Positions 17,195 through 25,984 of a stretch of DNA of 64,000 nucleotides are shown here, piece after piece. Below the pieces are notes generated by a model. That model searched no databases. It worked only from the letters and a program-made list of their open reading frames with translations, and was not told the DNA's origin. The stretch lies in contig CP061009.1 in the NCBI GenBank assembly GCA_025808375.1, positions 2,976,001 to 3,040,000 on the forward strand. The letters run 5' to 3'. Source of the stretch: Duncaniella muricolitica. Its GTDB lineage: Bacteria > Bacteroidota > Bacteroidia > Bacteroidales > Muribaculaceae. Both the position numbers and the translations under genes were made by a program. Position 1 is the stretch's first letter. Every line of letters starts with the position of its first letter.

Positions 17195-18409
17195 GAATTT
17201 TTCCTTGTTGACTTCATAACTAACTTCGATGACTTTATCTTCAAAGAAGTCGGAAACTGTGAGATATGGATACTTAACCTGCTGACCAAAACCCGGGAGA
17301 TGACGGTCATAGATGTCCTTCGGGAGAACTTTGTCAATCTTGTCGCTGTTTGTATTCCACTTTCGACCAGCTGCATAGATTAGACCATCATCGCCATGCT
17401 TTGTAAGAATCATGGGTACCTTCGTATCGCTTTCGCCATGCTGATAATACTTTGCAGATGGCTTGAGAATATAGTCAGATGTAGTGGGATCTATTACAAC
17501 CGTATGATCGGAAACTCGGAGTTGAACTCCGGACACTTTCACGTTAGATCCTTGAGACTGAAGATTTCGTACCCCTTTATAATCAGATGGATTTGAAACC
17601 ACTGTCGCATTAAGAGCAGGGTCGTAGTTGGCGGCACTATCCTGAACGTATCTGGATAGTTGTGAAAGAGGTGTTCCATCTCCCACACCGGGCAGATCTG
17701 TGTATCTTAGACGATATAGATATTCGCGAAATGCCTTATCTCTTTTATGAAGAGGTAGAGCTTCATCAGAAAATAGAATGTTACCCGCGTCCCCGGTGAA
17801 GCGCATGTTTTTAAGAACCGAACGCAAGTTGGCAGAGGTGTAAACCAATGAAATCGGAGATGTACCGCCGATTACATCATCCTTCCATTTGAAGAGATAT
17901 ATCGTTTGACCCTTCAAGACACCAAATTCAAATGCAGAACGCAGTGCCGATGCAAGCTGGTGGTGAGCAGCCACTTTTGAATTATCCAATGCTTCGCATT
18001 CGATACCCAAATCCCAACGCTGGACGTGGAAATCAGGTTCATCACCATACTTGAAAACAAATTCAAGCATATCCAGCATTTCCCCAACAAGGTCATGGTA
18101 AGGTGTCGGTTCAAGTTTATTTTCATCGTTTGGTTTGCCAATGTGACCTTCCCTGGGTTCTCTCCCTTCAAGGTCATTTACTTCTCTTAGAGCTGCGGAG
18201 AAGAGGAAAAGACGGGCTAACGGAGAAGGCATAGATGAGCCAAGCTTGCCCAATCCTGCACCCCTCTCTGTTAATCCATCATTTATGTGGGTAGGTTCTA
18301 TAGCATTAGGTATAATGCCATAATCACCTGACGGATTTGTCGCCTTTTCAGGGTTTTCGTTAGTAAAGAAGTTGCTCACCCTCTTCTTATTTTGTTCTTT
18401 ATCAGACAT
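17183..18409 (-). CDS. N-terminal fragment of IS-split Hsp70-like gene
   Basis: The 408-codon ORF starts MSDKEQNKKRVSNFFTNE at 18409. Its last three codons and stop (FSR, TGA) come from the IS end; host sequence stops at the 9-bp duplication (17195-17203, codons Glu403-Lys404-Phe405). The host-derived 405 residues contain a helical, Leu-rich segment (LARLFLFSAALREVNDLEG) and a later beta-rich part, with no ATPase motifs; those lie in the downstream fragment. I recognise no family in this half. It begins 10 bases after the tubulin-like gene's stop. Before the insertion it was the N-terminal third of a 1150-residue ATPase. Confidence 0.8.
   Translation of the reverse strand: MSDKEQNKKRVSNFFTNENPEKATNPSGDYGIIPNAIEPTHINDGLTERGAGLGKLGSSMPSPLARLFLFSAALREVNDLEGREPREGHIGKPNDENKLEPTPYHDLVGEMLDMLEFVFKYGDEPDFHVQRWDLGIECEALDNSKVAAHHQLASALRSAFEFGVLKGQTIYLFKWKDDVIGGTSPISLVYTSANLRSVLKNMRFTGDAGNILFSDEALPLHKRDKAFREYLYRLRYTDLPGVGDGTPLSQLSRYVQDSAANYDPALNATVVSNPSDYKGVRNLQSQGSNVKVSGVQLRVSDHTVVIDPTTSDYILKPSAKYYQHGESDTKVPMILTKHGDDGLIYAAGRKWNTNSDKIDKVLPKDIYDRHLPGFGQQVKYPYLTVSDFFEDKVIEVSYEVNKEKFFSR
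17195..17203. repeat. 9-bp target duplication, IS copy 1 right
   Basis: The second GAATTTTTC copy, immediately outside the IS end at 17194. Collapsing one copy and removing the IS restores an uninterrupted reading frame through the two Hsp70-like fragments. Confidence 0.9.
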
Positions 18410-18419
18410 GGTGGTGAGA

Positions 18420-20039
18420 TTAATTAGCTTTAGTTAATTCCTTGAAGCCGTCAACTGACGATAAATGAAGGATGTCAGCAAAAACCCATTCGGGTTCATG
18501 ACCGGCACGTAGTGCGTTGATTGAAGTGTCATAGTGACCTTTACCGTTTGCATCATCACGGATGTGGTAATTCATTCGAGTAAGAAGGAAATCATCAGAT
18601 AGAGAATCTTTCCCATTACCACCTCCGAAATAATCGGAGACACGTTTCCAAATAGAGGCGCTTTCAGCGTCATCAGCTTTTACCGCTTCTTTTAGGATAA
18701 TGTCAGAGTATGAACGAGTCATATCACAGATTCCAACACGATGTGAATTTGCTGGTATAGCATCACCATTACCTTCAAAGTCTATTTCTTTTAGCCATGC
18801 TTGATATTTGAAATAGAACTGTTCAAGCGCTGCGCAAAGTTGTCTTAGTTTGTTGGATTTTTCTCCATTTTCATCTTTGCCAACAGCCGTGTCAAGGTTC
18901 AGATACTTGAAGAAATCCTTATTTGAAGACTTCTTAGACTGAATCTCATCATGGAACAGTTTAAGGGATATGGCAAGTTCCACTAAGTGATTCATGACCT
19001 TATCTATTGTAATAGGGTCAAAGTCATATATGAAAAGACGTTGACCACTTTTCTGTCCTTGACGAACCACTATGTTTGCATCTGGAGAGAATTTGAACTC
19101 TTTCTTGTCAGCATTTCTTCCCGCAACATAATGTTCGATCATCATTGCGGCTATCAATTCCACAAAATTGGCATTGTTGATTTGGTCTTTTCCTCCCTCG
19201 CTGTAGGGTATAACGGTCGGATAAGGATCGCCGACGTAGTATATCTTGTCAATCTTTTCCATAAGACCGGAATCCTTGTAAAAATTAAGAGCTGCTTTTG
19301 TTTTAGAGTTGAATCTTGATGCCTGAATCGCGCCATCTTTCCTTTCCATAGGAGCAAAATATGGCAATACAAGAATTGTAGCAATCTTTGCATCATTCTT
19401 CATTCCATCTATAGCTTTGACGATTTCTGGGATTCCTGAGGCTCCTGTACCTCCGAACAAAGATCCGATGATGACAACTTTGTCGCCAGATTCGGGCTGA
19501 AACCTTGCTCTAAAGGCTGCAAATTCGTCTGTGTTGTTAATAGTATGGAATACGACACTTCCGATATTAGGATTACCTTTAAACCCGACAGTCATGTCAA
19601 GGTTGAGTTCTGTATCAGAACGTTTGGATTCATCATACAGACTCGTAAGCAGTTTTGCGGTACCTAATGTTTCTCCTGCAAGTTGGTCATAACCTATGTG
19701 TTCCCTAAACTTCTCATGCTCCGTTGCAGGGTGAAATGGGAACACATAATTATCCAATCCATGAAGATTACGGAGTTTGGCGGCGAAGAATTGTCCTGAT
19801 TGTCCTTTCAAGTCACTTGCTGCACTGTGTTGTGTGAAGGCTGCGTCATGAACAGCCGCATAGTTTTGAAGAAGCTTGACAGTCCTTGCTTTGTCTGCAT
19901 TGTCGGTATCGTAATCGATAATTATGGGGAAGACCTCATAATTATCGAAGGTGGGGGCACCGGATGCGAGTACCATGGTGAACGATCGCAGCACTCGTTC
20001 ACCCGTTCCACCTATTGCGAAAACAAATAGTTTTGGCAT
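18420..20039 (-). CDS. Tubulin/FtsZ-like GTPase (Tubulin_2 type)
   Basis: The 539-residue product begins MPKLFVFAIGGTGERVL, a nucleotide-binding start like the T1 loop of FtsZ/tubulin. It has IDYDTDNADK near 41-50 and the tubulin signature IIGSLFGGTGASGIPE at about 190-205 (GGTGxxG). RFNSKTKAALNFY near 242-254 may correspond to the helix that contacts the nucleotide of the next subunit. After ~350 it has a divergent helical C-terminal region, longer than in FtsZ. Such tubulin-like proteins form a distinct prokaryotic branch seen with vWA proteins. It is expected to bind GTP and may polymerise in the cytoplasm. Its stop is 10 bases before the split Hsp70-like gene. Confidence 0.85.
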   Translation of the reverse strand: MPKLFVFAIGGTGERVLRSFTMVLASGAPTFDNYEVFPIIIDYDTDNADKARTVKLLQNYAAVHDAAFTQHSAASDLKGQSGQFFAAKLRNLHGLDNYVFPFHPATEHEKFREHIGYDQLAGETLGTAKLLTSLYDESKRSDTELNLDMTVGFKGNPNIGSVVFHTINNTDEFAAFRARFQPESGDKVVIIGSLFGGTGASGIPEIVKAIDGMKNDAKIATILVLPYFAPMERKDGAIQASRFNSKTKAALNFYKDSGLMEKIDKIYYVGDPYPTVIPYSEGGKDQINNANFVELIAAMMIEHYVAGRNADKKEFKFSPDANIVVRQGQKSGQRLFIYDFDPITIDKVMNHLVELAISLKLFHDEIQSKKSSNKDFFKYLNLDTAVGKDENGEKSNKLRQLCAALEQFYFKYQAWLKEIDFEGNGDAIPANSHRVGICDMTRSYSDIILKEAVKADDAESASIWKRVSDYFGGGNGKDSLSDDFLLTRMNYHIRDDANGKGHYDTSINALRAGHEPEWVFADILHLSSVDGFKELTKAN

Positions 20040-20054
20040 ATTTATTGCGAGGTC

Positions 20055-20606
20055 TTATGGTTTTTGAAATGGGATGGTTTTACCATTGATTGTAAATCGT
20101 TTAACAATCAGGCTGGTAATGAAGAAGAATATAGCCGCCAATAATGCGGTGGTTATGTCATAATCAAAACGAACATCTCCACCTTTGTCAAGATTGGTCT
20201 TGATTGTATTCTTGGTTTGTGTCAGGTCGTTTATTAGCGTTTCCGAAACACCTGATTGACTGGTCTGCTGGATGAAATAATCATCGTTGGCCTTATAGAA
20301 TGAGTGTGTCCTGAAAATGGACGCATTATCAGTAGTGGCAGAATCGCCTATAATAACCAAGTCTGCGTAGAAGTATGCTATTACTGCGCATAAAAGCATC
20401 GTTATAGCCCATACGCCAAGATTAGCCGATTTGCTTGATTTCTTGCTATTGCAACACCCAAAATAGAATGCACAAGCGCAGATTACCCCAATGATGAGCG
20501 CACCAATGATGCCCCACAAGAATCCTCCTTGAGCATTGAAGAAGTTCTCATGGTAGTGAGGTTCCCATGCTTTGGAACCAGTCACTAAGAAATAGAAGAA
20601 GTCCAT
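20055..20606 (-). CDS. Three-TM membrane protein
   Basis: A 183-residue protein with TM helices near 29-50 (GFLWGIIGALIIGVICACAF), 66-88 (WAITMLLCAVIAYFYADLVI) and 148-168 (ALLAAIFFFITSLIV). A ~60-residue loop between the second and third helices is polar, with SGVSETLINDLTQTKNTIK. The N-terminal stretch MDFFYFLVTGSKAWEPHYHEN is aromatic. No family is recognised. Directly next to the tubulin-like GTPase gene, it is a plausible membrane anchor for the polymer, by inference only. Confidence 0.6.
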   Translation of the reverse strand: MDFFYFLVTGSKAWEPHYHENFFNAQGGFLWGIIGALIIGVICACAFYFGCCNSKKSSKSANLGVWAITMLLCAVIAYFYADLVIIGDSATTDNASIFRTHSFYKANDDYFIQQTSQSGVSETLINDLTQTKNTIKTNLDKGGDVRFDYDITTALLAAIFFFITSLIVKRFTINGKTIPFQKP

Positions 20607-20628
20607 ATCCTTTTATTGTGTTAAGTTA

Positions 20629-21819
20629 TTATTGTCTATTGTATATAAAATCTGCTTTGAGCATATTTCGTTTCCCTTCAAGTCCGTTAAACATACCAGT
20701 GACAAGATATTTCAAACCATAAGTGGTTGTTTGATCAGGTCCTGCAATATCATCATCAGTACTCCATGTATCTGTCCATTCAGAAGGAATTTCATTACTT
20801 GCCAAGAAGGTTATTTTGATTCTACCATCTTTCTCCGGACGTAATGACTGTGTGGGAAGTATAGTTGCAGATAATCGCAAACCATCTTTTGAAACACTTG
20901 TGGGCAGTTCATTATCTCCATTCATTACTTTTACCTTTGCTACATCAATATCTCTTAGGCAAGAAGGCAATTCAAGAATTAAGGAGACATCTGCATTCAT
21001 ATCTTGAATTTTTGCAGAATCCCCATATGCAAGAGTGGTATTAGCATGGCCAGCATAATCATGAATACCCATAAAATACTCTTGCGGATTATTCAACTCG
21101 TTGGTTGGAATAGACTGTAACCAACGTAATGCTTCTTTCCTTCCAAGCACTATAACATAATATGGTCGTTGTATTTGTTCTTTCAATAGGGGGCTTTCTT
21201 TAGATGTAATATGCTTGTTTTTTGAGTTCCAATAATCGCCTTTGTATTCTCCGACGTATCTAAAGATTGCACCGGCAAGATTATTATGGCTACTTAGGGC
21301 GTTAGATATTTTCCCACGCAACTCGACCATTGCTTGTGACATATCTCCATTGTCAACACTCATTATACCGTCTGTTATTAGATATATCAATGTGTTTACT
21401 GTGTCGATTTTACATGATGCTTTTTTGAAAAAGTCATGAAAAGAAGTAAAAGAAGCATTTGGCTGATTATTTACATCGGTGATGATGTTTTTCACCAAAC
21501 CTTTATATGGCTTGGGATTATCAAGGAAAAATATTTGTGTACCATTCTGATTGAGGTTTACTAATTCAGATATGGTATTTATCATGCTTGTACCATTTGC
21601 TCTAAAATAAGGTTTCATGCTGCCGGAAGCATCGATATATATATCTGCTTCGGAAGGCATCTCTCCAATAGGCTCGTTGATTGCACCGTCCTGATAACTT
21701 GCAGAGATCTTATTGCCTACCCAAACTCCTTTCTCATGAGTGGGTTTGCTTAAGATTTTATAAGCGACGAATACAGCTATTACTGCCACAATCGCTATAA
21801 GTATCGTTTTCCTGTTCAT
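20629..21819 (-). CDS. Membrane-anchored extracytoplasmic vWA protein
   Basis: I use ATG 21819 (MNRKTILIAIVAVIAVF); the longer ORF start lies within the IS. A single N-terminal TM helix (4-22) leaves the rest outside the cytoplasm. A vWA domain follows, with MIDAS in EADIYIDASGSMKPYF (D63-x-S-x-S) and further strands such as NTLIYLITDGIMSVDNGD. The C-terminal ~110 residues (from DVSLILELPSCLRDIDVAK) form a separate beta domain. IS copy 2 lies 9 bp upstream of the start, so normal operon transcription is probably disturbed here. Confidence 0.82.
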   Translation of the reverse strand: MNRKTILIAIVAVIAVFVAYKILSKPTHEKGVWVGNKISASYQDGAINEPIGEMPSEADIYIDASGSMKPYFRANGTSMINTISELVNLNQNGTQIFFLDNPKPYKGLVKNIITDVNNQPNASFTSFHDFFKKASCKIDTVNTLIYLITDGIMSVDNGDMSQAMVELRGKISNALSSHNNLAGAIFRYVGEYKGDYWNSKNKHITSKESPLLKEQIQRPYYVIVLGRKEALRWLQSIPTNELNNPQEYFMGIHDYAGHANTTLAYGDSAKIQDMNADVSLILELPSCLRDIDVAKVKVMNGDNELPTSVSKDGLRLSATILPTQSLRPEKDGRIKITFLASNEIPSEWTDTWSTDDDIAGPDQTTTYGLKYLVTGMFNGLEGKRNMLKADFIYNRQ

Positions 21820-21828
21820 AATCTGATT

Positions 21829-23052
21829 TTTAGTAGATGACAAAAAATGAATTTTGTCGGTTATATTGTTGATTTTTAATTAGTTATTTCTTGCAAAAGT
21901 CCCTGAAAATTAGTAACTTTAAAGAAAAGTTTGACCGCTTTTTCCATGAAAGTTACGACTACTCCCAGGGACTACGACAAAGTTAATCAAATCGTCCCGA
22001 TTATGCAAGAGCATCTTGGCCCGGTAATGAATTTGGCTCGCATAAAATTGCTTGCGTTTGTTCTTCACGCCCTTTGTGTTGTGCAGACGGTCAGCCTCCA
22101 CAAAATAGCATCGGCGATGCCTACGAGTGTTGAACGTGATTCCAACCTGCGCCGCCTGCAGAGATTTCTTGCCGGATATGCTCTCAACCTTGACATTATC
22201 GCCAAAGTGATATTTGCGCTTCTGCCAGTCAAGACAGGACTGGTTCTGAGCCTTGACCGCACCAACTGGAAATTCGGTGAGGTCAACATCAATATCCTCA
22301 TGCTGGGAGTGACACACAAAGGTGTCGCATTTCCATTGCTCTTTACTATGCTCGATAAACGCGGCAATTCCAACTGGGAAGAGCGGACACGGCTGATTGA
22401 TAGATTTATAAGGCTGTTCGGCGCCGAGTGTATCGATTCTCTTGTTGCCGACCGAGAGTTTGTCGGCAAGCAATGGGTCGAGTATCTCAACAACAGACAT
22501 ATCCGTTACTACCTGCGAATCAAGCAGAATTTCCGGCTACGCAATCCCAAATCCTCCGAGGATGTCAGGGCATGGCATCTGTTTCACGGACTCAAACTCG
22601 GACAGGAGCGTGTCTACGATAAGCTGTTTTTGCTTAAAGGGGAATATGTCTATATTGCAGGTGCCATGCTGAAAAACTCTGATGGCGTGCCTGAACTGCA
22701 AATCCTGATTTGCTATAACCATCCTGAAGCTGCCGTGGCAACCTACAAACAACGCTGGCAGATTGAGACATGCTTTCGCGCCATGAAGTCCTCCGGATTC
22801 AACATCGAGGACACCCACCTGCGCGACATCGAGCGCATCGCGCGTCTGACGGCGATGGTCTGCATAGCATTGGTTTGGGCGTATCTCGTTGGTGAACATA
22901 AGGATATGAATGTTAAGTCTATCAGAATATTAAAGCACGGCAAGAGAGCTAAATCGCTGGTAAAGTACGGTTTGGAAGAAATCGCAAACGTACTCCTCAG
23001 ACCTCACTACAAGCCAAAATTAGATATCTTCAAATTTTTGTCATGTACTTAG
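21829..23052 (+). mobile_element. IS4-family insertion sequence, copy 2
   Basis: The same 1224-bp element as copy 1, in opposite orientation, with ends TTTAGTAGATGACAAAAA (left) and the reverse complement of CTAAGTACATGACAAAAA (right). Its own 9-bp target duplication AATCTGATT is at 21820-21828 and 23053-23061. It sits in the ~20-bp gap between the 971-aa protein gene (stop 23065) and the vWA gene (start 21819). Its transposase faces against the operon, so it may block read-through. Confidence 0.93.
21946..23052 (+). CDS. IS4-family DDE transposase (copy 2)
   Basis: The predicted protein is identical to copy 1, with start ATG 21946 (in-frame TTG at 21931). It shows the same LDRTNW and DREF aspartates and YREK-type glutamate motif in YKQRWQIETCFRAMK. 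The stop TAG forms the end of the right inverted repeat. It is transcribed toward the upstream genes of the operon. Confidence 0.93.
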   Translation: MKVTTTPRDYDKVNQIVPIMQEHLGPVMNLARIKLLAFVLHALCVVQTVSLHKIASAMPTSVERDSNLRRLQRFLAGYALNLDIIAKVIFALLPVKTGLVLSLDRTNWKFGEVNINILMLGVTHKGVAFPLLFTMLDKRGNSNWEERTRLIDRFIRLFGAECIDSLVADREFVGKQWVEYLNNRHIRYYLRIKQNFRLRNPKSSEDVRAWHLFHGLKLGQERVYDKLFLLKGEYVYIAGAMLKNSDGVPELQILICYNHPEAAVATYKQRWQIETCFRAMKSSGFNIEDTHLRDIERIARLTAMVCIALVWAYLVGEHKDMNVKSIRILKHGKRAKSLVKYGLEEIANVLLRPHYKPKLDIFKFLSCT

Positions 23053-23064
23053 AATCTGATTATA

Positions 23065-25980
23065 TTAATACGTTAATACAGATGTGACGCGCCCAACTTT
23101 GCCGTCAACAGAATAACCAACATTGACAACATCAACTATTACATTTGAGGGCTTCGTAGCTGAATCTATGTTATCAAAATGGTTACGGGAGTTCTGACAA
23201 AGATTATCAAGATCTCCATACATCTTTCCTGTCACATTCTCAAACTCTCCTTCTTCAATGCCCATGACAAATAAAGAAGGGATGTTAAGATTTATTCCGA
23301 ACTGGACATACAGATTTTCAATGGCATAATATAATTCGGCCATATTTCTGCGATTGAAAGTAATGCCATATTCACGAGCAGTATCCGTCATAAACGGGAG
23401 CCGGCTATACGCATAATAGCGGCATACTGTATTTATTGGACTGTTATCCGAAGATATTTCATTAATCAACAAGTCTTGAACCATCTTTCTCGTTTTGGCG
23501 GGAACGGTCTCTTTGCTAATGCTAAATGTCTTTAACCTCGTAACAGATGAGTTCAAATCAGAGAACAATCTATCTTCAATGTCCACACATTGTGCTTCTT
23601 CGTCATCAGAGCAAGGGTTCAAAATTGTCTTGCATGATTCAAGTATTTTTTCTGCACCAATATGAAGATCTTCAACCAGTTCCGTTGATTCGGACATCAA
23701 ATTTTGCTTATCATTTTCCAATGAAGTTATTGCTTCTGTCTTGCTGTCTATAACCCCTTTTAATTGGGAAATTTCCTCATTGTTAGTCGTAATTTGCTCA
23801 CGGAGACTTGCATCTTCCTTTTTGACCAAATCGTCATACATACCCATCAGTTTAAGAACATCTCTTTTATCTTCTGAAGAAATATACGATTTGTCTCTTG
23901 ATGATATCTTTTCCTCTAAATCATCAGCAATCAAATCGCGACTTTCTCTTGTATCATCCACTTCCTTTAAAAGAATGTTAACGAGTTTCTGAACTGATTC
24001 TATGGTTTGACCTGGTAAAAGTTTAGAAACTTTATCAGCTACTGATTTGAGAATTTCGCTATTTTGCTTTTCACGAATTGCCTTTGGCAAATCAACCAGA
24101 TTATCCGCGTTGAAGTTCTTAAGTAAATTCTCTATTTCCTTGTATTGATTGTTGCAGGTCGAAAGGTTTGCCAACGCATCTTCGTAAGTGTCAATTGATA
24201 CATTGGACAGCCGTGATTGTAAAATCCCCACAACAATTCTTTTGACAGTCTCTTTTATAGCATCCTTAGATAGACTTGTCATGTCTGTTTCCAATGCCTC
24301 ATTAACGATTGCAATGTTGCGCTGCTGAGTCTGCATCTGCGCTTCTTCATGAGAATTTGGTTGTTGAAGTGCATCGGCAATCAATTGAGTAAATTCATCG
24401 AGGGATAAGGAGTCGCTTATGGATTTTGAAGAGTCCACAATTTTGCCATTGACTGTATCAATAAACCGTCGAATCAAAACCTTTTTTTGTTCATCTGTAA
24501 GTTTATCTTCCAGAATGATACCGTCAACTATTTCTTCATCAGATTTACGAGATGAATCCTCCAGCGACAGTTTGAGCTTTTCAGCAATTTGGGTTAGATT
24601 ATCAAGAACGGTTTTGTTCATATCAAAACCTGTTATACCAACAGAACGAAGTTGCTCAGATAACCATTTCTTCAAAGTATAGCTATTGCTACTATGCTTC
24701 AACTGATTATCAGTAATAGCGATTGACTGTGATTGAGGAGTACCAGATGGTACGACCTTGTCATCTTTTACCCTAAAAGGTAACAGATCAATGATTTTAA
24801 GGACGATCTCATATTGATTTGTGCCTTTTTCATCCATAGCATCAGCAACAATATCAGAGAGAACTTTATTCTTCTTGCCGAGTAATTTCTCTATGAGTGT
24901 ATTGCAAATTTCAGCTCTTATTTTCTTATATTCTTCTTGAGAAGCAGTTGAAGAGTTATGCTTCAATTCTTCAATTTTGTCATATAAGAATAATGGCACT
25001 ACGTTTTCATCTTCGATATTTAATGCATGTCGAATCATGCGCAAGCCATCTTTCGCCTCGCGTCCCGTTTCTAATAATAACTTTATCTTCGCTATTTTTT
25101 GGTCCTCTGATAAATCATTATCGTAATCATTCTGTAGTAATGAACTGATTTTCGCTCTTAAAGCAATTAATTCATTTCCTTTGGAATCTTCTTCATTACT
25201 TGCCGACAATTTTTCATTCTCCATTACGCCATCATCATCCAGAGAAACAGGGATGTTACCGGTCTCAGTCTTAGATTGCTTTGAATCTGACTTTCTTTTA
25301 TTTTTTTGAGATAATAAAGGTTTTATAGTCGGCAATAATAGAAATGCACATGCTAATCCCAATATAGCAATAATAAGATAAATCCACCAAGGAGTATTGG
25401 TCTGTTTGTTAGCGTCAAGATGCTTTTTAATTTCTCCGAGATAAGATTCAATTGCATCCTCGCTCGAATTATTCTCTATATCAAACCCTTCTTCGATGCG
25501 CCAAGAAGGAATTCCCAAGAATTCAGCTTTTGCCTGAATTATGGAATCTGTATTAACAATAGGCTCAATAGGAAAATCTGCAAAAATTACATTCCAGCTA
25601 TTGTCACCATGGGTTATTACATAGTTTTTCTGGGGATAAAAGATTAAAGTCCCCAAACTTTTCATTTCTCCCGAAGTTAGACTTTTCGTTACTTCAGCAT
25701 TAAATATTGTACCTTCTTCGTCTGAAATGGAAAGGACTCCTTTCTTTGGGTCTGGATATGTGATAACTATTTCATCAATGAGGATTGAATCAGATTTTGA
25801 AACTCCATCTTTAAAAGCAAACTTGCCGTTAGCCGCTGTCGCTCCAATTCCTTTTATAATAATACGACCTTCCGCAACATCAAGATTATTAGCTAATAAT
25901 GATGTTGGAAACGAGCATGTTGCCACTATCATGGCAAATATGAAACCTATCGTTTTTTTATATGATATTATTTTGCACAT
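23065..25980 (-). CDS. Large membrane-spanning coiled-coil protein
   Basis: The 971 residues break down as a signal peptide (to about 30, SLLANN), an extracytoplasmic beta domain (31-195, e.g. IVITYPDPKKGVLSISDEEG), one TM helix (about 198-217, TPWWIYLIIAILGLACAFLL), a charged linker, and a ~650-residue cytoplasmic region rich in Glu/Lys/Leu/Ser. The coiled coils are clearest around TNNEEISQLKGVIDSK and TSLENDKQNLMSESTEL. The last ~130 residues look globular. There are no enzyme motifs. It physically links periplasm and cytosol, and is flanked by vWA and Hsp70-like genes. I do not recognise the family. Confidence 0.7.
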   Translation of the reverse strand: MCKIISYKKTIGFIFAMIVATCSFPTSLLANNLDVAEGRIIIKGIGATAANGKFAFKDGVSKSDSILIDEIVITYPDPKKGVLSISDEEGTIFNAEVTKSLTSGEMKSLGTLIFYPQKNYVITHGDNSWNVIFADFPIEPIVNTDSIIQAKAEFLGIPSWRIEEGFDIENNSSEDAIESYLGEIKKHLDANKQTNTPWWIYLIIAILGLACAFLLLPTIKPLLSQKNKRKSDSKQSKTETGNIPVSLDDDGVMENEKLSASNEEDSKGNELIALRAKISSLLQNDYDNDLSEDQKIAKIKLLLETGREAKDGLRMIRHALNIEDENVVPLFLYDKIEELKHNSSTASQEEYKKIRAEICNTLIEKLLGKKNKVLSDIVADAMDEKGTNQYEIVLKIIDLLPFRVKDDKVVPSGTPQSQSIAITDNQLKHSSNSYTLKKWLSEQLRSVGITGFDMNKTVLDNLTQIAEKLKLSLEDSSRKSDEEIVDGIILEDKLTDEQKKVLIRRFIDTVNGKIVDSSKSISDSLSLDEFTQLIADALQQPNSHEEAQMQTQQRNIAIVNEALETDMTSLSKDAIKETVKRIVVGILQSRLSNVSIDTYEDALANLSTCNNQYKEIENLLKNFNADNLVDLPKAIREKQNSEILKSVADKVSKLLPGQTIESVQKLVNILLKEVDDTRESRDLIADDLEEKISSRDKSYISSEDKRDVLKLMGMYDDLVKKEDASLREQITTNNEEISQLKGVIDSKTEAITSLENDKQNLMSESTELVEDLHIGAEKILESCKTILNPCSDDEEAQCVDIEDRLFSDLNSSVTRLKTFSISKETVPAKTRKMVQDLLINEISSDNSPINTVCRYYAYSRLPFMTDTAREYGITFNRRNMAELYYAIENLYVQFGINLNIPSLFVMGIEEGEFENVTGKMYGDLDNLCQNSRNHFDNIDSATKPSNVIVDVVNVGYSVDGKVGRVTSVLTY

Positions 25981-25984
25981 AACT

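Noticed and set aside
15971..23052. Composite transposon carrying the tubulin, 3-TM and vWA genes
   Set aside because: Each IS copy has its own perfect 9-bp duplication and the inner genes continue in frame or operon order with the outer ones, so the segment was not moved as a unit.
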